Positions 1 through 7,591 of a DNA stretch of 64,000 nucleotides are shown piece by piece (position 1 is the first letter of the stretch; each line of letters begins with the position of its first letter). This DNA is from Ramlibacter aurantiacus. GTDB taxonomy: Bacteria; Pseudomonadota; Gammaproteobacteria; Burkholderiales; Burkholderiaceae_C. The stretch lies in NCBI RefSeq assembly GCF_016722895.1, contig NZ_JAEQNA010000005.1:124001-188000 (forward strand), given 5' to 3'. The notes under the pieces are model-generated. The model had not been told where the DNA came from and did not search any database. It saw only the letters and a program-made list of their open reading frames with translations. The translations under genes and the position numbers were made by a program.

Positions 1-211
1 TCAGGAACTGCGGCGGCTGCCTCGCGGCAACCAACGCCAGGGGCATGCTGGTGGCGATTCGGCCGCCCGGCTCCAGCGTCATCACCGTGGGCTGGTAGGC
101 GATCTGGTCCCAAAGGTTGTAGATCATGAGGTTGGAGTCGACCTGCTGGCGCACCTCACCGTTGACCTGCGGATCTCCAGCATCGGTCGCGCACTCGTCG
201 TTGGGTCTCAT
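1..211 (-). CDS. N-terminal part of an unidentified protein, cut by window edge
   Basis: The frame opens with ATG at 211 and stays open to the left edge for 70 codons, so only the N-terminus is visible (it begins MRPNDECATD). It starts 13 bp after the stop of the dechlorinase-like gene and reads the same way, so it is probably in the same operon. The segment with NLMIYNLWDQ followed by TLEPGGRIA is weakly reminiscent of the N-terminus of family 5 solute-binding proteins, but no signal peptide is seen and I do not recognise it with any certainty. The start codon has no strong ribosome-binding site, which fits translation coupled to the gene before it. Reality of the frame is moderately sure; the function is unknown. 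Confidence 0.45.
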   Translation of the reverse strand, partial: MRPNDECATDAGDPQVNGEVRQQVDSNLMIYNLWDQIAYQPTVMTLEPGGRIATSMPLALVAARQPPQFL

Positions 212-224
212 CGATCGGCGTCTG

Positions 225-1193
225 CTAGAAATTCGCGCCCGGCCAGTCCAGGATCGCGGATCGCAACGGCGGCAAGGATCTGACGCGCTCGGCGAAGCTG
301 GCGACGGCGGGGCGTTTGCCATTTGTCCAGAAGCTTTGCGCTCCCAAGTTCTGCATCCGTAGCAATTCGATGGCCCAGTACAGGTCGGCCATGGTGAAAC
401 GGTCGTCGAGCAGCCATTCCGTCGACCGTCCGCGCAACAGCTGTTCCAGGTCGGCGCACGCTGACTCGGCCTTGTCGTATGCGGCGCGCATCGCGTCGAC
501 ACCGAACAGCCGTTCGGCTGCGGTCAACTCCTTGGCCCGTTTGGCCGAATAAGCGCGCACCATCGTCGGGTCGTCCGGATACTCGGCCAAATACCGTTCA
601 CAGCGTGCAACCTTGCCGCGCGCCAACTCGATGCCGGTCTTGCCATGCTGTGACGCAGGCCGGGTGTCTATTCCCGGCGGCTTACCGCCCAGCATCTGGT
701 AGTTGGGCAGGTTGTCGACAATGCCCAGTTGTGCGTCTATCAGGTCCTCCAGGTGACGCGGGCGCAATTGCCGACTTGGTTCGATTTCGGCGTCGAGGTA
801 TAGGCAGATGCGTTTCGAATCCACGATCACCTGGCGGGTTTGCCAGTCGACCAATGTGGGTACCACGGCGGGGTCGCAACCGCCGTGCGATACGGATGTG
901 CTACCGGTGTGGACCTCCATCAAGGGTCCGCCCAAAGAGTCGCAACCATGCATGCGCAAACGCACGTATGGGGGAAGATACGTCTGCCCAGCAAACATGT
1001 CCATCGAATGGCTGAGGTACGGAATCTGGTGCTGCGCCAGCACCGCTCGTACCTTTTGCGAACAGATCGAATTGGGGCCGTTGAAGAGCTCGAAGCGCGG
1101 TGCCGCGTCGGTTCTAGGCCCGATGCGATCCGCTGGGGTACCCAGTGCATTGCGGGCATCGGCAACGAGTGATTCAAGAGATGGCGCTGTCAT
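225..1193 (-). CDS. Glutathione S-transferase-type protein, LinD/PcpC-like reductive dechlorinase homologue
   Basis: Predicted cytosolic enzyme of 322 residues. The thioredoxin-fold segment RFELF...SICSQKVRAVL (about residues 33-52) closely resembles the active-site region of 2,5-dichlorohydroquinone dechlorinase LinD and tetrachlorohydroquinone dechlorinase PcpC. Cys44 sits where their catalytic cysteine is. Further matches to LinD as I remember it are VVPTLVDWQTRQVIVDSKRI (GSH-site loop) and the C-terminal DRFTMADLYWAIELLR plus FW...GK..V.. helices. Family knowledge: these enzymes use glutathione to remove chloride from chlorinated hydroquinones. The substrate here is not known; another glutathione-dependent reaction (isomerase, lyase) is possible. 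The start at 1193 is chosen because its ATG overlaps the TGA of the upstream small gene (ATGA), giving translational coupling. A 40-codon upstream in-frame extension is rejected because it runs through that small gene. Confidence 0.75.
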   Translation of the reverse strand: MTAPSLESLVADARNALGTPADRIGPRTDAAPRFELFNGPNSICSQKVRAVLAQHQIPYLSHSMDMFAGQTYLPPYVRLRMHGCDSLGGPLMEVHTGSTSVSHGGCDPAVVPTLVDWQTRQVIVDSKRICLYLDAEIEPSRQLRPRHLEDLIDAQLGIVDNLPNYQMLGGKPPGIDTRPASQHGKTGIELARGKVARCERYLAEYPDDPTMVRAYSAKRAKELTAAERLFGVDAMRAAYDKAESACADLEQLLRGRSTEWLLDDRFTMADLYWAIELLRMQNLGAQSFWTNGKRPAVASFAERVRSLPPLRSAILDWPGANF

Positions 1194-1360
1194 GCTGTAC
1201 CTGTGTTCAACGTAAGCGGTGTACGCAAGCAGCTTGCCGCCCGCTCCAGTTGCTTGACAAGATTCGGGCACCGGCTGCCTTTCGAAACTGCGGCTTGCTG
1301 GCCGTCGGTGCAAACGTCACCCCAGCGACAAAATCGACAATTGGCCGCGTATGGGTACAT
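1190..1360 (-). CDS. Small cysteine-rich protein coupled to the LinD-like GST
   Basis: A 56-residue protein. Its ATG at 1360 is preceded by a near-perfect ribosome-binding site (AAGGAGG, then 4 nt), better than that of most genes in this window. Its stop overlaps the start of the dechlorinase-like gene by four bases (ATGA). It has five cysteines at residues 8, 11, 17, 31 and 44 in the arrangement C-x2-C-x5-C-x13-C-x12-C, including CRFC and RCPNLVKQLE. There is no signal peptide or membrane segment. The spacing suggests metal or Fe-S binding, or redox thiols. I do not recognise a family. The position as first gene of the operon suggests it works with the glutathione enzyme, for example as electron donor or metal/thiol accessory factor; that is inference. 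Confidence 0.65.
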   Translation of the reverse strand: MYPYAANCRFCRWGDVCTDGQQAAVSKGSRCPNLVKQLERAASCLRTPLTLNTGTA

Positions 1361-1788
1361 GAGTCCTCCTTGTTCGGGCGTCGTCCCGGATCGGCACGAG
1401 CGCCGAGTGGGTTGGGATCGTAGAGACGCGTTTCTGATGTGGGGAGATGGCAGAGTCCATTGACCGATACCGTAATCGCATCGCGTTCTTTTCATGGACC
1501 CACTCGGCCGCCGCGAGTCGTTCGGGCATGCGGGCCGTGCGTGTCATTCAGGCCACCTTGGGCGGTTTCAGTGACGGTTCCCCCGCTGGCACTCGTTCGA
1601 GGTCGCGAGGGAGGCGGGTGCGTTTCAGCGGGTTGGCACGTGCAAACGTGCCGATGCATCCGATGAGCTCTGCCATGCCGAGCCCCGGGGGGGTCGATGT
1701 GGGGCGAAGTCCAGGAACGCGTCAATCAGGTATGAGACGCCGGTCACGTGTGACCACGACACATCCAAGTATCTCGTGGGTATGAAGA
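1361..1788. other. Intergenic stretch, accessory region
   Basis: About 430 bases with no gene I can support. The leftward operon promoter should lie at its left end, just upstream of the AAGGAGG at 1365-1371, but I see no clear -35/-10 pair. A rightward open frame at 1447-1785 (112 codons) has arginine/serine-rich, low-information translation and is not called. Base composition looks less GC-rich than the core genes further right. Confidence 0.4.
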
Positions 1789-2391
1789 ATGGGACGCGAA
1801 CAGCCGAGGCGGCTCCGCCTGCATCCACAACCATTTGCCGGATTCAAGCGGCCTCGCCGGTCAACGACTTGGATTGGTACCTTGCATGGTGGTCCACGAG
1901 ACGGGCAGGAGCCGGTACTGTGGTTTCGAGCCAGACGCCGCCTGGCCCTATGCTTCGGCTGCGCCGCAGCGCAAGACCACCTGCTTTCTTGCTACGAGCG
2001 CATCGAGTCGCACTACGAGCAACTGCGGTCCTGGATCGAGCAGACGGAACAGGCTCGCCAGCTCGCAGCCTCGCTCATGCAGTCGCCCGTCTACGACGAG
2101 TTCATGGTCAACGGGATGACCCCGGATGGCGTGGTGCACTGGGCTGCCGCTGGATGCGTCACTGTGCTGCTCGAAGCAAGTCGGCAGCTCGCGGTCGATG
2201 GCTGGACGCCGCTTGACGCAGCCGTTCAATGGATCTGCGCCCAGCATCCGGAGCAGACGCCAGAAAAGTATCGGTGCCGCTCTTGGCCGCAGGTGCTCTT
2301 CGAATCCGGCCGTTTCGATCTTTGCTATCGCGACGATGGCGGGCGAAAGCAGCCCTGGTATCGGGAACGGCTACCTCGGAATAAAAGGTAG
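1789..2391 (+). CDS. Protein with a LOTUS/OST-HTH-like C-terminal domain
   Basis: Open frame of 200 codons; the first 35 or so residues are arginine-rich and unconvincing, so the true start may be an internal TTG (1882) or later. From about residue 60 the protein is a soluble helical segment (CYERIESHYEQLRSWIEQTE). Residues about 140-195 contain GWTPLDAAVQWI, then HPEQTPEKYRCRSWPQVL, ESGRFDLCYR and PWYRERL. This order of a G-W-x-L opening, a KY-x-C/G core, an F-x-L strand and a closing strand matches the OST-HTH/LOTUS fold, a small domain known to bind RNA and often joined to a NYN nuclease in bacteria. No NYN domain is present here. It stands alone between a leftward operon and a convergent SDR gene. 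Confidence 0.55.
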   Translation: MGREQPRRLRLHPQPFAGFKRPRRSTTWIGTLHGGPRDGQEPVLWFRARRRLALCFGCAAAQDHLLSCYERIESHYEQLRSWIEQTEQARQLAASLMQSPVYDEFMVNGMTPDGVVHWAAAGCVTVLLEASRQLAVDGWTPLDAAVQWICAQHPEQTPEKYRCRSWPQVLFESGRFDLCYRDDGGRKQPWYRERLPRNKR

Positions 2392-2466
2392 CTTGGGGCT
2401 CTCGTGAATGGGACTATCTGCCCACCCATCGGCTCTTGCGCGGTCCGCTTCCGGACCCGAAGCAGA

Positions 2467-3249
2467 CTAAACCGTGGGAACCGTCCCGCCATCGATCACG
2501 TGTTCTGAGCCCGACACCGATGCCGCGCGCGGAGACACAAGGAAGGTGATCAGGTCTGCGACTTCCTGCGGCTTAGCGGGCCGACCAACTGGGATCCCGC
2601 CGAGCCAGTCCATGACCATCTTCTTGCCACCCTCGTAGTCCGTTCCTGCCCGAGCCGCCATCCGCTCGGCAAATGCAACCGAAGCCTCGGTCTCGATCCA
2701 GCCCGGGGAGACGCGCAGGACGCGAACACCCTTTGGCGTGACTTCCTTTGACAAGGACTTGCTGTAGGTCGAGAGGGCACCTTTCGCTGCGGCGTAGGCG
2801 GTGGTGGACTCCGGCAGCGGCAGAACCCGCTGGATCGAGGTCACGTGCAGGACGACGCCCGCGCCCTTTGCCAACATCGCGGGCAGCAGTGCACGGTCAA
2901 GACGAACAGCGGACATGAAATTCAAGTTCAGTTCACTGAACCACACGTCGTCGTCAAGGGACGCGAAACCACCGGCCGGCGCACTCGAGCCGCCGAGGGA
3001 ATTGATCAGGATATCGACCCCGCCCCATTGCTCGGTGACGGCGTGTGCAACCGTTGCTACGCCTTCAGCAGTCGTCAAGTCGGCCTGGACGTATGTCACG
3101 CCTTCAAGAGGCTTCGAGGGAGCCGTGCGCGCTGTCGTCATCACCTGCACGCCCGCGTCCTGGAGACTCTTGACGAGAACAGCGCCCAAACCCTTTGTGC
3201 CGCCCGTGACCAGAGCCCGCTGGCCCTTCAGTTGGAGGTCGAAGGTCAT
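2467..3249 (-). CDS. SDR family NAD(P)-dependent oxidoreductase
   Basis: Cytosolic short-chain dehydrogenase/reductase of 260 residues, the classical length. The cofactor loop TGGTKGLG is at residues 15-22, an N-S-L-G variant of NNAG lies at 83-86, and the catalytic Ser138, Tyr152 and Lys156 are all present (TSIQ; YAAAK). The C-terminal [15 protein letters not shown] is typical of the FabG-like group. The substrate is not predictable. It follows the NTF2-like gene with a four-base overlap (ATGA at 3246-3249), so the two are translated together, and the pair is divergent from a LysR regulator, the usual layout when the regulator controls the oxidoreductase. Confidence 0.9.
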   Translation of the reverse strand: MTFDLQLKGQRALVTGGTKGLGAVLVKSLQDAGVQVMTTARTAPSKPLEGVTYVQADLTTAEGVATVAHAVTEQWGGVDILINSLGGSSAPAGGFASLDDDVWFSELNLNFMSAVRLDRALLPAMLAKGAGVVLHVTSIQRVLPLPESTTAYAAAKGALSTYSKSLSKEVTPKGVRVLRVSPGWIETEASVAFAERMAARAGTDYEGGKKMVMDWLGGIPVGRPAKPQEVADLITFLVSPRAASVSGSEHVIDGGTVPTV

Positions 3250-3572
3250 GCCGCGATCTCCAGCGAGGCGATCAGGCCGCGTTCAAGCCGGAAGCGATAA
3301 GACAGGTCTAACGGGCTGCCGGGAAACTTGCCCGTCACCCTGGCCCGGACGACTTGAAGGCCGCCCTCCCGCTCCAGCGCAAACGGCACGCTGGTCGCGC
3401 TGTACTTGGCCGACGCCGAGGCCATGAAAGCCAGGATGGCAGGGACGCCCCTGTACGTGTGGCCGTCGTCCTTCATGACGGCCTGCCCCGTGAAGCAATG
3501 GGCCAGCTCCTGCGGGTTGTGCTCGGCCGCGAAGTACGCGGCGATGGGCTCGGGGAGGGCCAGGTCGGTCAT
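3246..3572 (-). CDS. Nuclear transport factor 2-like (SnoaL-type) protein
   Basis: A 108-residue protein with the short alpha+beta cone of the SnoaL/NTF2-like family: [13 protein letters not shown] helix, the [18 protein letters not shown] segment, and a final beta strand [14 protein letters not shown]. Members are small enzymes or ligand-binding proteins; no catalytic residues can be assigned safely. The ATG at 3572 has a good AAGGAG 7 nt upstream. It is the first gene of a two-gene operon with the SDR and faces a LysR regulator across a 100-bp gap. It may act on the SDR's substrate or product; that is inference. Confidence 0.8.
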   Translation of the reverse strand: MTDLALPEPIAAYFAAEHNPQELAHCFTGQAVMKDDGHTYRGVPAILAFMASASAKYSATSVPFALEREGGLQVVRARVTGKFPGSPLDLSYRFRLERGLIASLEIAA

Positions 3573-3672
3573 CGATAGCTCCTTGTGGTGAGTGGGAGCC
3601 CGAGAATGCGCGCCGCGGTGAAGTTAGTGAATATCCTAGAATCCGAATGAACTGTTTAGAAACAAATACATA
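3573..3672. promoter_or_regulatory. Divergent promoter region between LysR and the NTF2/SDR operon
   Basis: A 100-bp gap, clearly AT-richer in its right half (about 3625-3672, GTGAATATCCTAGAAT and AGAAACAAATACATAATG). LysR proteins normally bind such shared regions at T-N11-A motifs. Several overlapping candidates exist and I cannot pick one. Confidence 0.4.
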
Positions 3673-4617
3673 ATGCGCGGATACGAATTCGCCGAGCTGA
3701 AAGCCTTTGCTGCCGTGGTCGAACGGGCGAGCTTTGCCCGGGCGGCGGAACATCTGGGCGTGTCGCCATCCGCACTCAGCCAGACCATCCGGCAGCTCGA
3801 AGGCCGGCTCGGCGCGCGCCTCCTGAATCGCACGACACGCAGCGTCGCACCATCGGCGAGTGGAGAATTGCTCTACAGGCGCATAGCCCCGCTCTTTCGG
3901 GAGATGGATGACGCAGTTGCCGAAGCCCGTGAAGCTACGGGGCAGACGACCGGCACGCTTCGCATCAACACGCTGGGGATCGCGGCGAGAACCATCATCG
4001 CGCCCAGGCTTGCACGCTTTCACAAGGCGCACCCTGACGTGGTGCTCGACATCGTGGTTGATGACGCGCTGGCCGATATCGTCGTTGGCCGCTTTGACGC
4101 GGGCATCCGGGCCGGTGGACGGCTCGAGAAGGACATGGTCGCCATCCGCCTCACTCCGGACCTGGACATGGTGGCCGTCGCATCTCCCGACTACCTGGCT
4201 CGTCGCGGCATGCCCACGACACCCGCCGATCTGCATGGCCACGCATGCATCAACTGGCGGCTCCAGATGGACGGCCGGCACTACCGCTGGGAGTTCGAGA
4301 AGAGAGGCAAACGACTCGAAGTCGCAGTGGACGGCCCTGTCGTCACCAATCACGCCGACATTGGCGTTGCCGCGGCGCTGAACGGGCTTGGCATTGCGTA
4401 CCACCTCGAACGGGATGGGGTGGCCGACCACCTGGCTCAGGGACAGTTGGTCCAGGTCTTGGCGGACTGGTCGATCGCGCGCCCCGGACTGTTCCTGTAC
4501 TACCCAAACAGGCAGCATCGACCAGCCCTCCTCGGTGCCTTCATCGACTGTCTATTGGACAAGGACTTGAAAGGCGCCCCTCGGAAGCCCTCGCACCCCA
4601 GATCCGCTTCGCGATAA
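3673..4617 (+). CDS. LysR family transcriptional regulator
   Basis: A 314-residue DNA-binding regulator of usual LysR length. The N-terminal winged helix-turn-helix spans about residues 4-62 (ELKAFAAVVERASFARAAEH, then SPSALSQTIRQLEGRLG and LLNRTTRSVAPS). The effector-binding domain follows with the typical TLRINTLGIAARTIIAPRLA strand and the VVDDALADIVVGRFDAGIR segment. It belongs to the group often found divergent from short-chain dehydrogenases, as here, so the likely target is the NTF2/SDR operon on the other strand. Confidence 0.9.
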   Translation: MRGYEFAELKAFAAVVERASFARAAEHLGVSPSALSQTIRQLEGRLGARLLNRTTRSVAPSASGELLYRRIAPLFREMDDAVAEAREATGQTTGTLRINTLGIAARTIIAPRLARFHKAHPDVVLDIVVDDALADIVVGRFDAGIRAGGRLEKDMVAIRLTPDLDMVAVASPDYLARRGMPTTPADLHGHACINWRLQMDGRHYRWEFEKRGKRLEVAVDGPVVTNHADIGVAAALNGLGIAYHLERDGVADHLAQGQLVQVLADWSIARPGLFLYYPNRQHRPALLGAFIDCLLDKDLKGAPRKPSHPRSASR

Positions 4618-4821
4618 GAGGCACGCGCCTCTCCAGGAAATCCTGCAGAGGCCTGCAGGGATCACCATGAAGTTTCTGCGTTGACTGAACGTGTTCTCGA
4701 GCGCGGCCCGCGGATGAACTTTCATGCGCGTACCCGGCTACACACCGGCTCCATGGCGGCCAACCGCTCTTGGACTTGAACGGCACACGCTACAAGTTAC
4801 ACAGCTCGAGCGCGCGAAAGC

Positions 4822-4912
4822 TGGCGGAGCAGGAGGGATTCGAACCCTCGATACGGTGAAACCGTATACCGGATTTCGAGTCCGGCGCATTCGACCACTC
4901 TGCCACCGCTCC
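4822..4912 (-). tRNA. tRNA-Ser, anticodon CGA
   Basis: A 91-nt class II tRNA with encoded CCA. The acceptor stem is GGAGCGG against CTGCTCC, with discriminator G. The anticodon arm is CCGGA-CTCGAAA-TCCGG (anticodon CGA), followed by a long variable arm (TATACGGTTTCACCGTAT) and the T loop GGTTCGAATCC. The long variable arm fits serine. Its 3' end faces the accessory-looking block to the left, the usual geometry for island insertion at a tRNA gene. Confidence 0.95.
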
Positions 4913-5073
4913 GCGTCGATTGATGGTTTCGCTGTGGTCGCGAAGCCCGCGATTGTAGCGGATGGGACTTGGGGCAGAACCCGCCGGACGGGTTGAAGAA
5001 CAAGCACGTGCTCATGCGCGGCGCCGGCCTTAGCATGTGAGGCTGCTCGTCCCACTCAAGGAGCCTGGCAACC

Positions 5074-5490
5074 ATGCAGATCGAGTCTTATCTCTTCTTT
5101 GGCGGCAATTGCGAGGAAGCGCTCAACTTCTACAAGCAGAGCCTCGGCGGCGAGATCGTCACCTTGATGCGCTACGAGGGCTCGCCCATGGACACCGCGC
5201 AGCTGGCGGCCAACTGGAAGCAGAAGGTCATGCACTCGACCTTCGAGTGCGAAGGTGCCCGCTTCATGGCCAGCGACACCATGCCCGGGCAGCCGGCGCC
5301 CGACTACAGCGGGTTCGCGATGTCGCTGTATGTGCCGGGGTCCGACGCGGAGAAGGCCCGGCGGGCGTTCAATGCACTGGCCGAAGGTGGCAAGGTGACG
5401 ATGCCTTTCACACCGCCGTTCTGGGGCGGGCACTTCGGGATGTTGACGGATCGGTTCGGAGTGCCTTGGATGGTGAGTTCCGAGCATTGA
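5074..5490 (+). CDS. VOC family protein, PhnB/YjdN-like
   Basis: A 138-residue protein of the PhnB-like branch of the vicinal oxygen chelate (glyoxalase/bleomycin-resistance) superfamily. It opens with ESYLFFGGNCEEALNFYKQSLGGEI and ends with the typical PPFWGGHFGMLTDRFGVPWM. Family members bind a metal or a hydrophobic ligand; the biochemical role of PhnB-like proteins is largely undefined and this one is not linked to a phosphonate operon. It is a single gene between tRNA-Ser and a repeat array. Confidence 0.88.
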   Translation: MQIESYLFFGGNCEEALNFYKQSLGGEIVTLMRYEGSPMDTAQLAANWKQKVMHSTFECEGARFMASDTMPGQPAPDYSGFAMSLYVPGSDAEKARRAFNALAEGGKVTMPFTPPFWGGHFGMLTDRFGVPWMVSSEH

Positions 5491-5518
5491 GGAAACACTC
5501 AACGGCTCCGTTGGTCAA

Positions 5519-5706
5519 GGCGTGGGTGCGGGCCCTTCGACAAGCTCAGGGCGAACGGGGAGGGGCGGCGTGGGTGCGGGCCCTTCGACAAGCTCGGGGC
5601 GAACGGGGGCAGCGGCGTGTGTGCGGGCCCTTCGACAAGCTCGGGGCGAACGGGGGCAGCGGCGTGGGTGCGGGCCCTTCGACAAGCTCAGGGCGAACGG
5701 GGAGGC
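5519..5706. repeat. Four tandem copies of a 47-48 bp repeat plus a decayed fifth
   Basis: Core CCCTTCGACAAGCTC(A/G)GGGC followed by GAACGGG starts at 5533, 5581, 5628 and 5675. Each is preceded by a GCG-TGKGTGCGGG lead, giving periods of 48, 47 and 47 bp. A scrambled fifth copy (AGCTTAGGGC, AAGCTCAGGGCGAACGG) lies at about 5717-5775. The array fills the gap between the VOC gene and the end of serS. The same core occurs again at 12.2-12.5 kb, so it is a dispersed element that has locally amplified here. Spacer and repeat lengths do not fit CRISPR. Confidence 0.9.
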
Positions 5707-5805
5707 GGCGTGGGGACCTTCGTCGCCCCTTCGATCGTTCAACCAGCTTAGGGCAGGCAAGCTCAGGGCGAACGGCGTGAGCCGCGCGAGCGACCTTTTG
5801 AAACC

Positions 5806-7125
<1,320 letters not shown>

Positions 7126-7267
7126 TTAGGCGGGGGGTTCCTGGCCGCTGAGTCATGCACTGTTCCGTAGGCCGCGCCGTACAGGCGACCCCGCCCCTGG
7201 CCGGCACGCAGCAGCCGACCATGCGCCTAGTCTGGACTCCTCGATTCACAAACCGAAGGAGCAGATC

Positions 7268-7474
7268 ATGAACAAGGACCAAGTGAAGGGCGGCATCAAG
7301 GAAGCAGCGGGCAAGGCCCAGAAGAACCTGGGTGACGCCATGGACAGCCACGAACAGGAAGCCAAGGGCGCGGCCAAGGAGGCCGAGGGCAAGGTGCAGA
7401 AGAACGTGGGTCATGCGAAGGAAGACGTGCGCGAAGCGACCAATCCGTCGCCGGCGGACAAGCGCAGCCATTGA
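7268..7474 (+). CDS. CsbD family stress-associated protein
   Basis: A 68-residue, highly charged, probably disordered or helical protein of the CsbD family: it opens MNKDQVKGGIKEAAGKAQKN and has a second KEAEGKVQKNVGHA half. CsbD proteins are abundant under general stress in several bacteria; their molecular function is unknown. A good AAGGAG lies 7 nt before the ATG and a strong intrinsic terminator follows 25 bp after the stop, so it is a single-gene unit. Confidence 0.92.
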   Translation: MNKDQVKGGIKEAAGKAQKNLGDAMDSHEQEAKGAAKEAEGKVQKNVGHAKEDVREATNPSPADKRSH

Positions 7475-7498
7475 TCGCGTTCGTGCACCGCATGGAAT

Positions 7499-7525
7499 GC
7501 CCCGCCTAGGCGGGGCGTTTTTTTT
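7499..7525 (+). terminator. Rho-independent terminator after the CsbD gene
   Basis: GCCCCGCC (7499-7506) and GGCGGGGC (7509-7516) form a GC-only stem with a very small loop, followed by eight T at 7518-7525. Confidence 0.93.
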
Positions 7526-7591
7526 GACGCGCCCCGCTCGAGCGGCGCAGGTGCCGTTGTGATCCAACGGCCCAGGACCGAAGCAAGGCGC

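Noticed and set aside
1447..1785. Rightward 112-codon frame in the accessory gap
   Set aside because: Arg/Ser-rich translation, poor ribosome-binding spacing and no recognisable domain; overlaps equally long frames on the other strand.
5519..5706. Possible CRISPR array
   Set aside because: Units are contiguous near-identical 47-48 bp repeats without variable spacers, and no cas gene is present.
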